64,000 nt of DNA from Saccharofermentans sp. (GTDB lineage: Bacteria > Bacillota > Clostridia > Saccharofermentanales > Saccharofermentanaceae): NCBI GenBank assembly GCA_024684815.1, contig JAIKWL010000023.1, forward strand, positions 1 to 64,000, given 5' to 3'. This document shows, piece by piece, positions 44,793 to 53,291 of this stretch; positions within the stretch are counted from its first letter, which is position 1, and each line of letters begins with the position of its first letter. A program made the translations under genes and the position numbers. The notes under the pieces were generated by a model, which saw nothing but the letters and a program-made list of their open reading frames with translations, did no database searches and was not told the origin of the DNA.

Positions 44793-45365
44793 TTACTTTT
44801 TCTTTTTCCTTAATGTCTCATCGTAGGAATAATACTGTTCTATAAAGTCTTCACCTTTTTGCTCTTCGGTAAAGGACAGACCGGGATAGCCCAGCTGTCT
44901 TAAGACTTCATAGATCGCTATGGCGCAGGCATTTGAAAGGTTAAGACATCTGCAGTCGGCATTCATGGGGATGCGGAAACACCTGTCGAGATTAGCTCTT
45001 AAGATCTCACCCGGGATGCCTGTACTTTCCTTGCCGAATATCAGATAGATATTGGAATTCTTTGAAGCTTCGCGGAAATCGATATCTGACGGAGGCACTT
45101 TGCCGTACCTGGTCATGAAATAATATTCGCCTTCGTTCTTTTCCGCAAAGTCATTCCACGAGTCATAGAGAGTATAATCGGCCCATGTTATGTGATTTGT
45201 TGAGGCTCTTCTGAACTCGGGATTATCTATATCAAAACCGACAGGACCTATTATATGAAGAGTCGTACCTGCAGCCACACATGTACGCATTATATTACCG
45301 GTATTTTGAGGGATCTCCGGTTCGAAAAGAACTACATTGACCAGATTGTTACCAGTATTTCCCAT
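44793..45365 (-). CDS. trmL: tRNA (cytidine/uridine-34-2'-O)-methyltransferase TrmL
   Basis: 190 residues, a SPOUT methyltransferase with the trefoil-knot motifs: NVVLFEPEIPQNTGNIMRTC at the N-terminus (NTGNIxRTC), LIFGKESTGIP and the C-terminal IPMNADCRCLNLSNACAIAIYE. It methylates the wobble base of tRNA-Leu. There is a C-terminal extension of about 30 residues ending in Lys-rich RKKKK. It lies 57 nt downstream of the phosphate transporter gene and may share its transcript. Confidence 0.93.
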   Translation of the reverse strand: MGNTGNNLVNVVLFEPEIPQNTGNIMRTCVAAGTTLHIIGPVGFDIDNPEFRRASTNHITWADYTLYDSWNDFAEKNEGEYYFMTRYGKVPPSDIDFREASKNSNIYLIFGKESTGIPGEILRANLDRCFRIPMNADCRCLNLSNACAIAIYEVLRQLGYPGLSFTEEQKGEDFIEQYYSYDETLRKKKK

Positions 45366-45422
45366 TAAATGCTCCGTAAAAACATAGATGCTTATCTATA
45401 TAATTGTTTTGCCGTAATGTTT

Positions 45423-47150
45423 TTATGCCTTTTTCGCAGCAACTTTGCTCTTGCCTTTTCCCTTACCCGTCTCTTCAGGTTCGGTATTATCTGCAACCTT
45501 AAATGCGATCTGGTTGGATTCGGCTGCAGCCTCGGCTATATTGAGCATATGATCTCCCAGACGCTCGAAGTCTGTAAGCATTTCCGAATAGATAACGCAT
45601 GCATCACCTGAGCATACACCGGACTTAAGTCTCTCGAGCTGATGTTCTCTGTAGTCTTCGGTCATGTCATCTATCTTCTGCTCCATCTGAGCCATCTTGA
45701 TATGGACAGAACCCGGTTTGCTGCTGAACAGGATATTATAAGCATCGCTGGTCGTCTTTACCATCTGGGCGACTTCCGCTCTGGCCTTTTCTGAAAGCTT
45801 CAATCCCTTGCTCTCAAGAAGATTTGCATAACCGGAGATATTTGTCGCATGATCGCCCATACGCTCGATATTACCCGTTATCTTAAAAAGCGCACTCATG
45901 GTAACGGCATCTTTCTCAGACATTTCGAAGACCATGGCGTGTGAGATGTAATAGGAGATCTCCTTATTAAGATAGTCAACGTACTCTTCCGTATCGTTGA
46001 TCTCCTGCTGTTTCTTCTCATTGTTATCGAGAACCGTTTCTATACTCATCTGGACATTTCCGCCTGCCATTACGAGCATCCTGCTTATTTCACTGCAAAG
46101 AGCCCTAATAAGGACTTCCATGCCGAGTGAATTCTGTGTGTTGAGCATTTTAGGACTGAGATATTTGAGGTACTTTACACCCTCTGATTCACCGCCCTTT
46201 GAAGGAACAATGAGCTTGACCAGTTTGACGATAAGACCGCCGAACGGAAGAAGGATTATCGTTGAGGCAAGATTGAACACAAGATGCATATTCGCAAACT
46301 GTCTTGCGACATCGTTCGGTGACAGAGCTCTTACCCAGTCAGCTACGGGAATCAGATAGTAAGCAACCGTGAATATGGCCGTCCCGATAACATTGAACAT
46401 CATGTGGAGCATGCCGGCTCTTGTGGCATTGCGCGAACCACCTATTGAGGCGAATACTGCCGTAACACAGGTTCCGATATTAAGTCCGAAGATTATGAAC
46501 ATGGCCTGCTCAAGACTTATGAGCTGGGCACCCGATGCAGACATCGCCATAGCCTGCAAAACACCGACACCGGCAGCAGAACTCTGGATAATGATTACGA
46601 AGATGATTCCCACGACAATACCGATAAAAGGATTGTTGATCGACGAGAAAATGTCCTTTACTATATCAAGTTCGCTTAGAGGTGCCATGGACTCTTTCAT
46701 CAATGACATGGCAACGAAAATAAATCCCAGTCCGGCAATGGCTTCGCCAATGCTCCTGAGCTTCTTATTCTTTGTGAGAAGGCAGAAGAAAGTACCTAAG
46801 AGAGCAATGATGGGGGCAGCAGCTCCGACATCAAAAGCTATAAGCTGTGCAGTGATATTCGTACCGATATTGGCACCCATGATTATCCATAATGCCTGAT
46901 AAAGGTTCATGAGTCCCGCATTAACAAATCCGACTGCCATAACCGAGGTAGCTGTTGAGGATTGGATCAGTGCCGTGATAAATGCACCTACCAATACACC
47001 TATTACTCTGTTTCCCGTGAGCTTGGCAAGGACATTCTTAAGCTTGTCCCCTGCTATTGTCTGTAAACTTCCGCTGGTGATCTTGACACTATACAGGAAC
47101 AACGCCATACCGGAGCAAAGCCCCAATAACGACGGCCAAACATCTACCAT
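45423..47150 (-). CDS. Na/phosphate cotransporter with PhoU-like domain
   Basis: 575 residues from the ATG at 47148-47150, which has GGAGGC upstream (an ATG nine codons earlier lacks one). Two inverted NptA repeats with the QSS motif: ALIQSSTATSVMAVG (about residue 65) and IIIQSSAAGVGVLQA (about 192), eight or more helices, then a cytoplasmic PhoU-like helical domain (about residues 345-550, with MERMGDHATNI-type MGDH and FERLGDHMLNIAE motifs) and a Lys-rich tail. It likely imports phosphate with Na+. It has a strong promoter of its own. Confidence 0.92.
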   Translation of the reverse strand: MVDVWPSLLGLCSGMALFLYSVKITSGSLQTIAGDKLKNVLAKLTGNRVIGVLVGAFITALIQSSTATSVMAVGFVNAGLMNLYQALWIIMGANIGTNITAQLIAFDVGAAAPIIALLGTFFCLLTKNKKLRSIGEAIAGLGFIFVAMSLMKESMAPLSELDIVKDIFSSINNPFIGIVVGIIFVIIIQSSAAGVGVLQAMAMSASGAQLISLEQAMFIIFGLNIGTCVTAVFASIGGSRNATRAGMLHMMFNVIGTAIFTVAYYLIPVADWVRALSPNDVARQFANMHLVFNLASTIILLPFGGLIVKLVKLIVPSKGGESEGVKYLKYLSPKMLNTQNSLGMEVLIRALCSEISRMLVMAGGNVQMSIETVLDNNEKKQQEINDTEEYVDYLNKEISYYISHAMVFEMSEKDAVTMSALFKITGNIERMGDHATNISGYANLLESKGLKLSEKARAEVAQMVKTTSDAYNILFSSKPGSVHIKMAQMEQKIDDMTEDYREHQLERLKSGVCSGDACVIYSEMLTDFERLGDHMLNIAEAAAESNQIAFKVADNTEPEETGKGKGKSKVAAKKA

Positions 47151-47202
47151 AAAACCTGCCTCCAATCGGCTAACCAAATAAACCCGTTAAAATACACACA
47201 TA

Positions 47203-47231
47203 ATAATATTGATGAAGGAACGAGTTTTCAA
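47203..47231 (-). promoter_or_regulatory. Sigma-A promoter of the Na/phosphate cotransporter gene
   Basis: Minus strand: -35 TTGAAA (47226-47231), 17-nt spacer, -10 TATTAT (47203-47208), 52 nt before the ATG. It lies in the 152-nt spacer after the exosortase operon, in which no clear terminator was seen. Confidence 0.75.
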
Positions 47232-47302
47232 GGCTTTGGATTAAATATCAAAGTCTTTTACGGTTATCAGGAGCCTGTTTTGTGCAACATATAGATGGCG
47301 GT

Positions 47303-49870
47303 CTATTTATTGTCCGTTTCCTTTTTGCGTCTGATAAAGAACACCATTATGGCAATAACCGCAACACCTGACAATGACAGGAGTGAACCCTGCAGGAGAT
47401 ATGGGTATTTGTATGTAATTGTCGTCTCACCTTTGTCGACATAGACCAGTCTGTTAAAGGCTTTGTAATTGCCGTTAAAGATATCATGATCGGCAATGGA
47501 AGTGTTGACACCGTCTTTCGGGGAAGAAACAGTGATCGAGTTGCCGGAATGAGTAATATCTATCGGTACAACTTCTCTTACCGGAACTTCATACTCACTT
47601 GTCTCAACTATGCCTGCGAGAAGAGCACCTATGGTCCTGTCCTTGGTAAGCGCATAGTAATATGTGAGATTGAAAGCAATGAAGTTGATATTATCGTTAG
47701 TTCCTTTGCCGTAGAACGGGAGAGTCTCACCAAGGACTTCCGAATAGCCCTGAACTTTGGTCAGGCCGTTGATATAGACTGTTCTCCACTGCTTTAAATC
47801 ATTGGGGAAGAGCGCAATTTCAAGATCTCCCATGAACGTTGTCTTAAGTGCAGGAAAACCGTTATCGAATTCAACCGACTGGCATTCTACGTCGAGGAAC
47901 CTGTATGTTCTGCTCTCAGCATTTTCGGGGATTCCGTCAGCAAGGACATAAACCTTGGTACCTGCTTCGGCAGCTCTGGTGATCAGGTCTTCAGCAGCGT
48001 GGATATCGTGATATAAGAAACCGTCAAGATAGATAATGTTATAACTTGAAAGTTCTTCGAATGTGAAGTCGTCGATATATTCACTGGGTGCCTCACAGAT
48101 CGTCGGGAACATCATGGAGATGTAATAAGCACCATTACCTATAGCCAGACCGTAATAATCACTGACTGTGCCGTATGTGCCGGTAACATCCTGATGATGG
48201 TAGACGACATAAATGCCTTCCTCGTATTCTTTTACATATCCTCTTAATGTGGCTGCGGCATCAGCTTCTATCTCGTTATAAGGTTCCTTTGCTGCGGCAT
48301 CCTTTTTGATAAGGACTGTATCACAGCCGAATTCAAGGAGTCTGTCAAACAGGAAGTAATAGTAACCGTTGTCGAAAGCTTCGTTTATCTGGGCAATCTG
48401 GAGGGATGTTGAAGCAGCCTCCCAGCCCTGACCGAACAACTGATCTACAGAGCTCTCATAATCCGTAAGATAGAATACACCGTTAAACAACGCTTTATTG
48501 CTGTCAATAAGAGCTATCCTGTTATCAGTGATCGACTTGGCTTCGTCAATGAGTGTGTTTTCGGTCATGTTCTCGAAGTAACCTCTTACTGTTTTAGGAT
48601 CTGTCGCATCAGGTCTTAATGTAAGAACAGACAGGAAACAATCAACAGTCAGCAAGGTTGAAACAGCAACAACAAGAGGTTTTTTGAGGCTGTCCCATTC
48701 GAGCATCGAGAAAAGGATCATTGCAGATGCGATCTGAAGGAAACGCATCATCCACATCAATGAACCGCCGGGGAGCATCTTTATTATAGGAGCGGCCGTG
48801 TTCGAAGTCAGCAAGACAATAATTATTGCGGTAATAAAACCGGCGCGGGCACGTTTTTTGCTTGCAATGGCTCCGAACACGGCAAAGATAAAGGAAATTA
48901 TTCCGAAATAAGAAGCTGAATAGCCTTCCTTAAATTTCTTTACAGGATTCAAAGTGATAAATATGCTCTGGAAAAAGCTCTCGGCAGCCTGACTTGCATT
49001 TGAAGTGTTTGATGCAAGGCCGCCCTTAAGTGCGGGCAGGAGGAATACGCCGCACAAAAGGAAGCCGGCCAATACTGCAACAATAATTTCCAGATCTCTT
49101 TTACGCGATCTCTGAAGTCTTCCCGAACCGGTAAAACAGCAGAGTCTGTATATAAGCAGATAAATAAGACATGCCAGAGCAACCATGCCGGTGTAACCCA
49201 CATGGCATGCGCACATGGCAGAGAATGTAAGAGCAGTTCCTATGAAGTTCTTTACACCGCCCTTTTTCAGATACTCGTTGATAAACAGGAACGACAGAGG
49301 GAAGATCGCCATGATAAGGCTTCTCGGCAGGTTGCCCTCTGCAAACAAAACGTACAGGCTCTGAGGCATAAAGAACCACAGAACACCGATGACAGCTCCC
49401 GTAACAGGTCTGTTCTTGATAAAACCGGTTATATTCCAGGTAACCGCGCCGATAAGATATATAAGGCCGCAATAGACCGCAAATCCTTCAAAGACGTAGT
49501 TTTCCGTAAATATCCCCGGAAGGCTTCTTGCAATAAACTGGCAGAAAGCCATAGCGTATGCCGCAACAGGCGGCCAGTAACGCATAAGCTCAACGCCGTT
49601 ATACCATACAGTGTTATAAAGGGGCCACAGATCGCCCGAGGAAACGGAATTAAGGATCCAGTCTCCTCTATATACGTGATACATCGAGTCAGAACCCTTG
49701 AACAGGATACTGCTGCGGCTTACAAACCAGATAACAGCTGCACCTATTATCAGGTTTATCAGTAAGCTGATGATTAATGTTAATGTCTTTCGGCTCTTAG
49801 TCTCCAAAACCCTTCTCCAGTCTTGATACTGCTGCTTCAACCTCGTCTGAGGTATTTCTGTCTCCGGCAC
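47303..49870 (-). CDS. Large PTPS-related membrane protein of the XrtG locus
   Basis: 855 residues. About 10-12 helices in the first 410 residues (GT-C-like layout, with a first extracellular loop containing KGSDSMYHVYRGDW and YWPPVAAYAMA), then a large extracellular beta-rich domain (about 430-815) and a final membrane helix (LLSLSGVAVIAIMVFFIRRKK). This matches the '6-pyruvoyl-tetrahydropterin synthase-related' membrane family that accompanies XrtG. Possible sugar transfer or export role, unproven. The GTG at 49870 overlaps the previous gene by 74 nt; a TTG at 49807 with GGAGAAGG just upstream is an alternative start. Confidence 0.75.
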   Translation of the reverse strand: MPETEIPQTRLKQQYQDWRRVLETKSRKTLTLIISLLINLIIGAAVIWFVSRSSILFKGSDSMYHVYRGDWILNSVSSGDLWPLYNTVWYNGVELMRYWPPVAAYAMAFCQFIARSLPGIFTENYVFEGFAVYCGLIYLIGAVTWNITGFIKNRPVTGAVIGVLWFFMPQSLYVLFAEGNLPRSLIMAIFPLSFLFINEYLKKGGVKNFIGTALTFSAMCACHVGYTGMVALACLIYLLIYRLCCFTGSGRLQRSRKRDLEIIVAVLAGFLLCGVFLLPALKGGLASNTSNASQAAESFFQSIFITLNPVKKFKEGYSASYFGIISFIFAVFGAIASKKRARAGFITAIIIVLLTSNTAAPIIKMLPGGSLMWMMRFLQIASAMILFSMLEWDSLKKPLVVAVSTLLTVDCFLSVLTLRPDATDPKTVRGYFENMTENTLIDEAKSITDNRIALIDSNKALFNGVFYLTDYESSVDQLFGQGWEAASTSLQIAQINEAFDNGYYYFLFDRLLEFGCDTVLIKKDAAAKEPYNEIEADAAATLRGYVKEYEEGIYVVYHHQDVTGTYGTVSDYYGLAIGNGAYYISMMFPTICEAPSEYIDDFTFEELSSYNIIYLDGFLYHDIHAAEDLITRAAEAGTKVYVLADGIPENAESRTYRFLDVECQSVEFDNGFPALKTTFMGDLEIALFPNDLKQWRTVYINGLTKVQGYSEVLGETLPFYGKGTNDNINFIAFNLTYYYALTKDRTIGALLAGIVETSEYEVPVREVVPIDITHSGNSITVSSPKDGVNTSIADHDIFNGNYKAFNRLVYVDKGETTITYKYPYLLQGSLLSLSGVAVIAIMVFFIRRKKETDNK

Positions 49871-50237
49871 CTTCAGCTTCAGGGAATCTTACTCCGTAAG
49901 TTCTTACAGGTGTCTCACTGCCTTCAAATCTTCTTAAGTGGTAGTTCATAGGCTTAACCGCTTCAGCGATCTGTGCCGCAAAATACTCGGTTATATTTTC
50001 CAGTGAAGGGATGATCGCATTGAACGGTTCATGATCGTTCATGATCTGATTCTGATAAGGCTCAAAGATCTTCATTATCTGCTTCTCAGGCTCAGTGAAC
50101 TTAATGATATCCGAACCGGTCGTATATACTGTCGCAACGAACTCCCATGTGTGGGGATGCACGTCGCCCTTCTTTCCGTCAAAGACCACGAAGTGGCTGG
50201 CATTAAGATATGCTTTTATCCTGTAATATCTGAGCAT
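49797..50237 (-). CDS. 6-pyruvoyl-tetrahydropterin synthase-like protein of the XrtG locus
   Basis: 146 residues with the PTPS/QueD fold. The three zinc-binding His are kept (NASHF near residue 14, then HPHTW near 27-29), as are the catalytic Asp-His pair (NDHEPFN) and Glu in PSLENITEYF. The catalytic Cys expected two to four residues before the HxH is replaced (KKGDVHPH; Lys aligns with Cys), so ordinary PTPS or QueD chemistry is doubtful. The ATG directly follows the stop of the sensor gene (TAAATG). The C-terminal 30 residues are an acidic extension. Confidence 0.8.
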   Translation of the reverse strand: MLRYYRIKAYLNASHFVVFDGKKGDVHPHTWEFVATVYTTGSDIIKFTEPEKQIMKIFEPYQNQIMNDHEPFNAIIPSLENITEYFAAQIAEAVKPMNYHLRRFEGSETPVRTYGVRFPEAEGAGDRNTSDEVEAAVSRLEKGFGD

Positions 50238-51290
50238 TTATTTACCCTCCCCTGTTTTGCATAAAGCTTCGTAAACTGCAACTGCATCTGTTTTCTCATC
50301 AGCTGTATAGGCAACGGTGCCTTCAGGTATAGTCTCCTTCGGGATCTTCTGTTCAAGTATCTTCATCGACTCCTCGGCATTCTTGCCTCCGAACAGGAGC
50401 ATAAATCCGTCTTTGCAATATCTGAGCCATACCACCTGCTCACCTAACAGTTTGCTGTTAGCCGAGTAGAAGCTCATCATGTGTTCTGTATCGAGCTTCA
50501 TCTTTATGAATGTACAGGGATAGACTTTTCTTTCATCGATCCTGTGAAGAAGTCTCATCACCTTGCCTTCACCGGTGATAATGGCTGTCTGGCTCCTGCC
50601 CATGACAACATTGTCAAGATAGTCGATATAGGTATTAAGTTCTGAATTGACACGTTTTACGTCTTCTACTTTTTTCCTGGCATCGATAAGTTTGGTTGCA
50701 TAGTAGATAACGATTATCGCCAGCAAAGCTATAAGGATAATGAATACTATAAGAAGATATAACTTGCTGCTCAGATAAGCGTTATTGGTGAGCATAATGT
50801 TGTAGTCTGTAAGGAGACAGAGTCTGTATTCTGTTCCGGAGTATTCAAAAATGATACCCGATGCAACATATTTGTCGCCTTCGAGTGTGATGATCGAGTG
50901 GGTTACATTACCTTTGACAAGTGTAGCCAAAAAGCTCTGGGCACTCTGTGTGTTATAGAAAGTATCCGTTGAGAATGTCTTATAAACGTTTGTCTCACTG
51001 ATACTCTTAACAAAAAGGAAGTATTGTGAGTTATCGAGTGTCCAGTAACGCTGGGAAGTGGAGTCGAGCATCTCGATCGTATCTTCTACGAACTTATCGC
51101 CTGCGATATCACCGTAGAGCTCTATCTGCCTTGCAACGATCTCAACATAACCATCCTGCTCCTGTGCATAAAGCTCGGCCACACCCTGCTCGTAATTGTA
51201 GATCTGCCACATGGCAAATGCCGAGAAGAGCAGTGCAAGGATCACAACGCCTGCCGTTATTAGAATTAGTGATTTGCGAGACTTATTCAT
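50238..51290 (-). CDS. Membrane sensor with degenerate GGDEF-like domain
   Basis: 350 residues from the ATG at 51288-51290 (GAGGA 8 nt upstream; 8-nt overlap ATGAATAA with the GT2 stop). Topology: helix at about 8-30, extracellular sensor-like domain at 31-175, helix at 177-200, then a cytoplasmic part. The cytoplasmic end (TFIKMKLD ... VVWLRYCKDGFMLLFGGKNAEES ... EGTVAYTADEKTDAVAVYEALCK) follows the GGDEF fold order, but the signature GGDEF reads CKDGF, so it is probably catalytically dead and could bind a nucleotide or only signal. The GGDEF relation is my inference. Confidence 0.7.
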   Translation of the reverse strand: MNKSRKSLILITAGVVILALLFSAFAMWQIYNYEQGVAELYAQEQDGYVEIVARQIELYGDIAGDKFVEDTIEMLDSTSQRYWTLDNSQYFLFVKSISETNVYKTFSTDTFYNTQSAQSFLATLVKGNVTHSIITLEGDKYVASGIIFEYSGTEYRLCLLTDYNIMLTNNAYLSSKLYLLIVFIILIALLAIIVIYYATKLIDARKKVEDVKRVNSELNTYIDYLDNVVMGRSQTAIITGEGKVMRLLHRIDERKVYPCTFIKMKLDTEHMMSFYSANSKLLGEQVVWLRYCKDGFMLLFGGKNAEESMKILEQKIPKETIPEGTVAYTADEKTDAVAVYEALCKTGEGK

Positions 51291-52665
51291 AGTATTTATC
51301 CTCATAATTTACTTTCGCTCTGAACTTCTTTATTGCACCGGAGATCTTTCCGAGATTCTCTCTGGCTGCGACACGGAACATATCCGCTTCTCTTGTGAGC
51401 GTATCTGTCTTCCAGCTGCTCTGTGTGTTGATGCTGTTGATAATCCCCGCAAGTCTGATAAAGAAAACAACAAAGTTATAGAAAGGCAGAAGCGCAACGA
51501 CACCCCATTGTTTCATATAGTAATCCCGGGTCTCGGGGAAAGGCTTGAGAAGATACTGGGCAATGTAGAAATACAGATAGCCGCAGATGATATAAAAGAG
51601 GAATATTACTCCCATCGAAAGCAGGACCGTGCCTGATGAGAATCCGTAACACATCAGAACTATCAGCGCCAGATACCAGATCATTCTCGGGAATGCGAAA
51701 GTATGGTCGAACAGCAAAGTGTGTATGTTCGTATCTTTTGCAAATCTCCATGGCCTGAGCTTGCTCTGGGGGTATAATCTTGCGACTTCAAGAGAGCCTC
51801 TCTGCCAGCGCTGACGCTGGGTATAGAGCTTGTTTACGCCTTCGATAGGATCCGTGAAATAAATGGCATCAACACAGATTCCGACTTTCTGTTTCTGAAT
51901 ATATCTCATCTGGAAAGTGATCTCTGTATCCTCCGAGATCGTCTCGGTATTATACAGATGTGACTTACGGATGGAACTCATTCTGAATGCCGAGAAAGCA
52001 CCGGATAACGTATACATCGAGTTCGTCTCGGAAGCAAAGTTTCTTCCTGCGAGGAATGCCTGGCAGTATTCGCAAAATTCGATCTTTCTGAACAGTCTTG
52101 ATTTGAACGACTTGTATTTCTCGATCTTGTCGGGACGTGTCAGAATAGAACCTGTAAGGCATGTGTATTCCGGATAGTTCTCAAGACGGAGGATCATGTT
52201 CCTTAAAGCACTCTTTTCGAGATAACCGTCTGAGTCAATGTTTATCAGATAACTTCCCTTACTGTTATAGATAGCAAGGTTTAAAGCTCTGGATTTTCCC
52301 TGTCCCGAGTTGAGCCAGTTAAGACGCAGATTCGGGAACTTCGCCTGAGCTCTGGCAAAAGCATCAAAGCTGTGATCCGAGCTCTGGTTATTAACAAGAT
52401 AGACTTCGATATGCTCATTCGGATAATCGCAGTCATGTACTGATTCAAGACATCTCTCAAGGCTGTCCTCTGAATTGTAGACAGGAATGATAAGAACGAT
52501 ATCCGGCCAGATCTTCGGCTCTTCCATTCGCTTCTTCTTGTGTTCCTGACGAAGCAGCACAAAGAAAGATCCGATTGAAGGAATGACTTCAACGATCAGG
52601 GGGATTATTACCCATGCAAGCCAATAGAAAAAAGGATTTATTACATGTGTTAAGAATGTATTCAT
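51283..52665 (-). CDS. Processive-type family 2 glycosyltransferase of the XrtG locus
   Basis: 460 residues. N-terminal helix pair (about 10-40), a cytoplasmic GT-A domain with IPVYNSEDSL, the DxD-type INIDSDG, the TED-like ISEDTEIT and the (Q)xxRW motif RQRWQRG, then three C-terminal helices. This set is that of processive beta-glycan synthases (cellulose, chitin, PNAG synthase type), which both polymerise and export. It matches the exosortase-G-associated glycosyltransferase family. ATGA overlap with xrtG. The sugar substrate is unknown. Confidence 0.88.
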   Translation of the reverse strand: MNTFLTHVINPFFYWLAWVIIPLIVEVIPSIGSFFVLLRQEHKKKRMEEPKIWPDIVLIIPVYNSEDSLERCLESVHDCDYPNEHIEVYLVNNQSSDHSFDAFARAQAKFPNLRLNWLNSGQGKSRALNLAIYNSKGSYLINIDSDGYLEKSALRNMILRLENYPEYTCLTGSILTRPDKIEKYKSFKSRLFRKIEFCEYCQAFLAGRNFASETNSMYTLSGAFSAFRMSSIRKSHLYNTETISEDTEITFQMRYIQKQKVGICVDAIYFTDPIEGVNKLYTQRQRWQRGSLEVARLYPQSKLRPWRFAKDTNIHTLLFDHTFAFPRMIWYLALIVLMCYGFSSGTVLLSMGVIFLFYIICGYLYFYIAQYLLKPFPETRDYYMKQWGVVALLPFYNFVVFFIRLAGIINSINTQSSWKTDTLTREADMFRVAARENLGKISGAIKKFRAKVNYEDKYYE

Positions 52666-53291
52666 TCTTTTAAAGCCTCACTTTCTATGGCATCTGTATC
52701 TTTCTTTGTATAAGCGAAGTCTCCGGTCTTCATCTTAAGAACGTGCGGCTTCGTAAATACGAAGAAGTAAAGGATAACCTGAAGTACGTAGAATATTATT
52801 CTTCCGACAACGGTATGAGCTATGTAGTAGTAATCCGTACCGAGGAAGTGGATCATCGTACAGATAACGCCGACCCTTAACGCATTTGTAAGGAGTGTAT
52901 AAAGTGTTCCGATGATTCCGACGTAGATCCTTTCGGGCACGTTATATATCTGATAAAAGACCAGAAGTGAAAGGAATGCTGATATCTCGATAATACCGGA
53001 ACACTCCATATCGATATTCACCGTAATGGCCCCGTTAACAGATTCAATAAAGATAACGCCGTATCTGAAATAAGCCTGGTAATATCCCGTTACCTTGCCG
53101 AATATTCCCGCGATGGCCGCAACTATCCTTGCAAGAGGCAAAACAAGCCATGGTCTTACAACTACAAGGAGTATAAGGAATATCCCGCAGGCCCCTAAAA
53201 GATACCTCCAAAACCTGAGCCCAGCTTTCCTGAGCACTCTTAGAAGCCAGACCCACAATGCGATTGCGGCGGCATAGATTATGTATGTCAT
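52662..53291 (-). CDS. xrtG: Exosortase XrtG
   Basis: 209 residues, integral membrane protein with about six helices. The exosortase active site is complete: Cys in NIDMECSGIIEIS (about residue 97), Arg in LTNALRVGVI (about residue 140) and His in YYIAHTVVGRIIFYV (about residue 159). Exosortases recognise a C-terminal tripartite sorting signal and cleave or transfer proteins at the membrane. It overlaps the target gene by one base (TAATG) and the GT2 gene by four (ATGA). Few Firmicutes carry such an enzyme in place of, or besides, sortase. Confidence 0.9.
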   Translation of the reverse strand: MTYIIYAAAIALWVWLLRVLRKAGLRFWRYLLGACGIFLILLVVVRPWLVLPLARIVAAIAGIFGKVTGYYQAYFRYGVIFIESVNGAITVNIDMECSGIIEISAFLSLLVFYQIYNVPERIYVGIIGTLYTLLTNALRVGVICTMIHFLGTDYYYIAHTVVGRIIFYVLQVILYFFVFTKPHVLKMKTGDFAYTKKDTDAIESEALKE

